Positions 7,091 through 11,135 of a stretch of DNA of 11,135 bases are shown piece by piece (position 1 is the first letter of the stretch; each line of letters starts with the position of its first letter). The stretch spans positions 1-11,135 of the forward strand of contig CAMWMW010000010.1 of NCBI GenBank assembly GCA_947175455.1, in the 5' to 3' direction. The notes beneath the pieces were generated by a model. It did not search any database and was not told the DNA's origin. It worked only from the letters and a program-made list of their open reading frames with translations. Source of the stretch: an uncultured Porphyromonadaceae bacterium. GTDB lineage: Bacteria > Bacteroidota > Bacteroidia > Bacteroidales > Muribaculaceae. The position numbers and the translations under genes are program-made.

Positions 7091-8405
7091 CAGATTCATC
7101 CCTCACACCGAGGAAGACATCCGCGTGATGCTTGACCGCATCGGTGTGCAGAGCGTCGACGACCTCTATAACGACATACCTGCTGAAGTTATCTTCAAGG
7201 AGGATTATGATATTCCTTCGGCAATGTCAGAGATGGAGCTCCGTCGCCATTTCAGTGAACTCGGTGCAAAGAACCGCACTCTCAAGGTGTTTGCCGGAGG
7301 CGGTGTCTATGACCACTATTCACCCTCTGTGATCTCCCATCTGCTCTCACGCAGCGAATTCTATACGGCATACACTCCCTATCAGCCGGAAATCTCGCAG
7401 GGCACGCTCCAGTATATTTTCGAATACCAGAGCATGATCAGCGAGCTTACAGGTATGGAGTCCACCAACGCCTCCATGTATGACGGGGCTACCGCCGCCG
7501 CCGAGGTGATGTTCATGATGGTGGCGTCAGTCCGCAAGAAGAACAGAGTGCTTCTTTCAGCCACGCTCCCGGAGAATGTGCTTGAGGTGGTTCGTACATA
7601 TGCCGGCTTCCATGGCGTGGATCTCACGCTTGTTCCCGAGAAGGAGGGTGTTACCGATCTTGAGGCAATGAAAGTCGAACTGCGTGCCGGAGACGTTGCG
7701 GGAGTTCTTCTTCCGTGTCCCAACCGTTACGGGATAGTGGAAGACTTCACCGGTTTTGCCGATGCCGTGCATGAGGTCAAGGGCATGATGGCTGTCTATG
7801 CCGATCCTTCGGCGCTGGCGGTTCTCAGGACACCTGCCGAATGGGGTGCCGATGTCGCCTGCGGCGACGGTCAGACACTCGGAATGCCGATGCAGTTCGG
7901 CGGCCCGTACCTCGGCTTTATATCATGCAAGAGCCATATGTTGCGCAAAATGCCCGGACGTGTCGTTGGCGCGACCACCGATGCGTCGGGAAAGCGTTGC
8001 TATGTGCTTACTCTCCAGGCGCGCGAGCAGCACATACGCCGCGAGAAAGCAACGAGCAACATCTGCTCCAACCAGAGCCTGATGGCATTGTATGCCACCA
8101 TATATCTCTCACTTATGGGTCGTAAAGGTCTTGTGGAGGTAAACAGACTTTCTGCCGACGGCGCGCATTATCTTCACGACAAGCTCGTGGCAAGCGGCAA
8201 GTTCACCCCGGCATTCGACAAGCCATTCCTCAAGGAGTTCACATTGAAGACCGGTCTTGACGTGAAGGCAATGAACGCCCGTCTTCTCGAAAAGGGATTC
8301 ATGGGACCGCTGGATCTTGGAAACGGCATGGTCGAGTTTGCCGTAACGGAAAACCGTACGCGTGAGGAAATCGACGAATTTGTAAACATAATTCTGGAGG
8401 CCTGA
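7083..8405 (+). CDS. gcvPA: Glycine dehydrogenase (decarboxylating) subunit 1, P-protein N-terminal half
   Basis: N-terminal half of the P protein. With GcvPB it decarboxylates glycine and passes the methylamine to GcvH. I place the start at the ATG at 7083, giving 440 residues beginning [10 protein letters not shown], the family-typical opening. A further upstream in-frame ATG at 7050 would read gcvH sequence out of frame and is unlikely. Conserved motifs are [12 protein letters not shown] (70-81), [14 protein letters not shown] (97-110), [10 protein letters not shown] (132-141), [15 protein letters not shown] (261-275) and [18 protein letters not shown] (314-331). This half has no PLP lysine, as expected. 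The overlap with gcvH is ATGAGTAA. Confidence 0.96.
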   Translation: MSNRFIPHTEEDIRVMLDRIGVQSVDDLYNDIPAEVIFKEDYDIPSAMSEMELRRHFSELGAKNRTLKVFAGGGVYDHYSPSVISHLLSRSEFYTAYTPYQPEISQGTLQYIFEYQSMISELTGMESTNASMYDGATAAAEVMFMMVASVRKKNRVLLSATLPENVLEVVRTYAGFHGVDLTLVPEKEGVTDLEAMKVELRAGDVAGVLLPCPNRYGIVEDFTGFADAVHEVKGMMAVYADPSALAVLRTPAEWGADVACGDGQTLGMPMQFGGPYLGFISCKSHMLRKMPGRVVGATTDASGKRCYVLTLQAREQHIRREKATSNICSNQSLMALYATIYLSLMGRKGLVEVNRLSADGAHYLHDKLVASGKFTPAFDKPFLKEFTLKTGLDVKAMNARLLEKGFMGPLDLGNGMVEFAVTENRTREEIDEFVNIILEA

Positions 8406-8416
8406 GAGGAAGAAAA

Positions 8417-9886
8417 ATGAAATATTACGATAAGCTGATATTTGAATTGTCTCGTCCCGGCAGAAGGGGTTATGAATTGCCCGCCGGCAATTACGGCACC
8501 GATGCCCTCGCCTCGCTGCCCGGAAACCTGCTGCGCGAGGAGGCTCCGGAACTGCCGGAGGTGAGCGAGCTTGATGTGGTGAGACATTACACCAACCTGT
8601 CAAACAAAAACTTCGGTGTGGACACCGGATTCTATCCATTGGGCAGCTGCACGATGAAATACAATCCGAAGATCAATGAGGAGGTGGCTGCCATGCCGGA
8701 ATTTTCAGCACTGCATCCGCTGCAGGGTGAAGATACCGCGCAGGGTGCGCTCGAACTTTATTACAATCTGCAGCGCGCGCTTTCCAATATCGCGGGTCTT
8801 GCCGAGTTCACGCTCAATCCTTATGCCGGAGCTCACGGTGAGCTGACCGGTCTGATGGTGATGCGTCAGTATCACATATTGCGCGGCGACACGAAACGTA
8901 CTAAAGTGATTGTGCCCGATTCCGCCCATGGTACCAACCCGGCGTCTGCCATGGTAGCCGGTCTTGAGGTGGTAGAGGTGAAATCCAAGCCCAACGGTTC
9001 AATAGACGTAGAGGATCTCAAACCCCTTCTCGATGATACCGTAGCCGGCATAATGATGACCAACCCCAATACTCTCGGAATGTTCGAGACCGAGATTGTG
9101 GAGATCGCGAAGCTTGTTCACGATGCCGGAGGTCTTCTCTATTACGACGGAGCCAACCTGAACCCGATGCTCGGCAAGGTTCGCCCCGGCGACATGGGAT
9201 TCGACATAATGCATATCAACCTTCACAAGACTTTCTCCACGCCCCACGGAGGCGGAGGTCCCGGTTCCGGTCCTGTCGGTGTCGCCGCACACCTGGTGGA
9301 GCTTCTTCCCGCACCGCGTGTCGTCAAAGATGCTGAAGGACGGTTCCATATCGAAGGGAAGAATGACAAGAGCCTCGGCAGTGTCAGCTCGTTCCTCGGC
9401 AACTTCGGGGTGATGATGAAGGCGTATGCCTATATCCTCAGTCTCGGCAAGGAGAATCTGAAGAATGTGGGTCCTATGGCGACTCTCAACGCCAACTATA
9501 TCAAGGAATCGCTAAAAGACGACTATCTCCTTCCGATAGAGGGCGCCTGCAAGCACGAGTTCGTGTTTGACGGTCTCAGGGACAAGTCTACGGGCGTGAC
9601 AACGCTTAACGTCGCCAAGCGTCTTCTCGACTATGGCTTCCATGCGCCGACAATATATTTCCCGCTGCTTTTCCACGAATCGATGATGATCGAGCCTACC
9701 GAGACCGAAAGTCTGGAGACTCTCGATGAGTTTATCGAGGTGATGCACAAGGTGGCGAAGGAGGCACGCGAGAATCCGGATATGGTGAAGAACGCGCCTC
9801 TGACTACGCCGATATCGCATCCCGACGAGACGACAGCGGCAAAGAAACCGATTCTTTCATACCGTCAGCTCAAGGCAGAACAATAA
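8417..9886 (+). CDS. gcvPB: Glycine dehydrogenase (decarboxylating) subunit 2, P-protein C-terminal half with the PLP lysine
   Basis: PLP-carrying half of the split P protein; it pairs with GcvPA to form the active decarboxylase. At 489 residues it is of usual length. The PLP Schiff-base lysine is K271 in [19 protein letters not shown] (268-286), with the glycine-rich loop after it. [16 protein letters not shown] (73-88), [11 protein letters not shown] (168-178) and YYDGANLN (242-249) are family signatures, the last including the Asp expected to contact the PLP ring nitrogen. An 11-nt gap after gcvPA holds a purine-rich GAGGAAG that could be a real ribosome-binding site. The stop overlaps the lpd start by one base (TAATG). 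Every key residue I looked for is intact. Confidence 0.97.
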   Translation: MKYYDKLIFELSRPGRRGYELPAGNYGTDALASLPGNLLREEAPELPEVSELDVVRHYTNLSNKNFGVDTGFYPLGSCTMKYNPKINEEVAAMPEFSALHPLQGEDTAQGALELYYNLQRALSNIAGLAEFTLNPYAGAHGELTGLMVMRQYHILRGDTKRTKVIVPDSAHGTNPASAMVAGLEVVEVKSKPNGSIDVEDLKPLLDDTVAGIMMTNPNTLGMFETEIVEIAKLVHDAGGLLYYDGANLNPMLGKVRPGDMGFDIMHINLHKTFSTPHGGGGPGSGPVGVAAHLVELLPAPRVVKDAEGRFHIEGKNDKSLGSVSSFLGNFGVMMKAYAYILSLGKENLKNVGPMATLNANYIKESLKDDYLLPIEGACKHEFVFDGLRDKSTGVTTLNVAKRLLDYGFHAPTIYFPLLFHESMMIEPTETESLETLDEFIEVMHKVAKEARENPDMVKNAPLTTPISHPDETTAAKKPILSYRQLKAEQ

Positions 9887-11135
9887 TGCATAGTGACGTT
9901 ATAATAATAGGAGCCGGCCCCGGAGGGTATGAGACCGCTCTGGGCGCCGCGCACCGTGGCAAGAGTGTCACACTCTTCAACGGCGGTGCGCTCGGCGGCA
10001 CGTGCCTTAACGAGGGATGCATCCCTACCAAGTGTCTTTGCCGCGATTCCGAGATGGTGATGCAGTTCAAGGAAGCCGACCGGTTCGGTATAGAGGACTT
10101 CACTTTTTCGGTTGATTTCAACCGTATCATCGAGAGAAAACGGAATGTCACCGACCAGCTTCGCGACGGCATCGCAGCGATGCTCCGTCAGGCAAAGGTC
10201 AATGTCGTGGATGCCGTGGCGAGCTTCAGGGATGACCGCACTGTGGTTGCCGGCGGCGAGGAATATACCGCCGACAATATCATTATCGCCACAGGCAGCG
10301 TCTCGAAGTCTTTGCCCATTCCGGGACATGACCTCGAATGTGTGATGGATTCGACGGATATTCTCAATATAGAGTATGTCCCGGCATCGCTGACCATTAT
10401 CGGCGGCGGTGTCATCGGCATGGAATTTGCATCGATATTCGCCGGTCTCGGCTCGAAAGTCACCGTCATAGAGTTCATGAAGCAGATTCTCCCGCCGTTT
10501 GATTCCGATATAGCGAAACGCCTCAAACAGACTTTGTCGAAGCGGGGTGTGGAGATAATCACCGGTGCGGCGGCGAAGAAAATCGAGCAGAACGAAGACT
10601 ATGAGATTGTGGTGACATACGAGGCGAAGGGGAAGGAGCAGACGGTTGTAAGCACCGACCTTCTGATGGCTGTAGGGCGTGCTCCCCGGGTAGACGGACT
10701 CAATCTCGAAGCCGCCGGCGTGGAGTATTCGGCAAAGGGTATACCTGTCGATGACAATATGCGCACCAATGTGAGACATATCTTTGCCATAGGTGATGTC
10801 AACGCACGGATGATGCTCGCTCATGTGGCTACATTCCAGGGGCAACGCGCTCTCAATGCTATTGACGGAAGAAACGACGGCATACGGTTCGGTCTGGTAC
10901 CTTCGGCAGTGTTCACCGTTCCGGAATGCGGCATGGCAGGCATGACGGAAGACGAGTGCAAGGCTAAAGGAATCGAGACGGTGTGTGGCAAGAGTTTCTA
11001 TCGTGCCAACGGCAAAGCCCTTGCCATGGGCGAGAGCGACGGGTTGTGCAAGCTTGTCTTCGACAAGGGTACGCACAAGCTCCTTGGCGCGCATATCATG
11101 GGAGCGGATGCGGCATTGCTCGCACAGGAGGCGGT
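9886..11135 (+). CDS. lpdA: Dihydrolipoamide dehydrogenase (L protein / E3), 3' end cut by window edge
   Basis: FAD enzyme that reoxidises dihydrolipoyl-GcvH with NAD+. 416 codons are visible and the frame is open at the right edge. Motifs in order: FAD-binding GAGPGG (9-14); the redox-active disulfide C40/C45 in GGTCLNEGCIPTK (37-49); IIIATGS (132-138); the NAD-binding GGGVIG (173-178) with E196 at the end of its second strand, the usual NAD-preferring acid; and AIGDVN (301-306) with FAD-contacting D304. The dimerisation domain starts near 340 and its catalytic His-Glu pair should lie just beyond the window. Oddities: C50 and C52 follow the active disulfide (CIPTKCLC), and N32 stands where an acidic residue normally holds the FAD ribose. 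It starts at the ATG overlapping the gcvPB stop, so it is probably the E3 devoted to glycine cleavage rather than a shared one. Confidence 0.95.
   Translation, partial: MHSDVIIIGAGPGGYETALGAAHRGKSVTLFNGGALGGTCLNEGCIPTKCLCRDSEMVMQFKEADRFGIEDFTFSVDFNRIIERKRNVTDQLRDGIAAMLRQAKVNVVDAVASFRDDRTVVAGGEEYTADNIIIATGSVSKSLPIPGHDLECVMDSTDILNIEYVPASLTIIGGGVIGMEFASIFAGLGSKVTVIEFMKQILPPFDSDIAKRLKQTLSKRGVEIITGAAAKKIEQNEDYEIVVTYEAKGKEQTVVSTDLLMAVGRAPRVDGLNLEAAGVEYSAKGIPVDDNMRTNVRHIFAIGDVNARMMLAHVATFQGQRALNAIDGRNDGIRFGLVPSAVFTVPECGMAGMTEDECKAKGIETVCGKSFYRANGKALAMGESDGLCKLVFDKGTHKLLGAHIMGADAALLAQEA

Noticed and set aside
9865..11094. 409-residue open frame on the minus strand.
   Set aside because: It lies opposite lpd, whose sense frame is open across the whole region and holds every E3 motif. 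The antisense translation has no recognisable domain, and long antisense frames are common in codon-biased genes.

Overview
The window looks like a piece of chromosome from a gut-type Bacteroidota, most likely order Bacteroidales. This rests on four observations. The start codons mostly lack a Shine-Dalgarno sequence. A good Bacteroidota-type promoter (TTTG, then TAnnTTTG) lies upstream of gcvT. A lipoprotein GH88 enzyme sits directly behind a GH43 enzyme. The outer-membrane porin and FtsX-like permease fit the same group. The family or genus cannot be fixed from the sequence alone; Muribaculaceae-like is a guess.

Layout. (1) Positions 1-2762, plus strand: the end of a carbohydrate-degradation operon. 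It holds a GH43 enzyme cut by the left window edge and a GH88 unsaturated-glucuronyl-hydrolase-type lipoprotein 3 nt downstream. (2) Positions 2763-2939: a convergent intergenic gap with a short degenerate 15-bp tandem repeat and a strong hairpin that probably ends transcription from both sides. (3) Positions 2940-5359, minus strand: a two-gene unit, an outer-membrane porin followed 5 nt later by a LolC/LolE-type ABC permease. (4) Positions 5360-5577: a divergent promoter region. (5) Positions 5578-11135, plus strand: a complete glycine cleavage operon in the order gcvT-gcvH-gcvPA-gcvPB-lpd, with lpd cut by the right edge.

How the genes work together. The five plus-strand genes on the right encode every protein of the glycine cleavage system: T, H, both halves of the P protein, and an L protein (E3). 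Glycine is decarboxylated by GcvPA/PB onto the lipoyl arm of GcvH. GcvT releases ammonia and loads the C1 unit on tetrahydrofolate, and Lpd reoxidises the lipoyl arm with NAD+. The very tight spacing (8-nt overlap, 11-nt gap, 1-nt overlap) suggests coordinated translation. On the left, GH43 and GH88 probably act one after another on a plant or host glycan in the cell envelope. The porin/permease pair belongs to envelope transport, but its substrate is unknown.

I found no tRNA, rRNA, CRISPR array, insertion sequence or clear novel system. The most interesting points are the split P protein with a dedicated E3 in what appears to be a Bacteroidota, some unusual residues in that E3, the overlapping divergent promoters, and the intergenic repeat.
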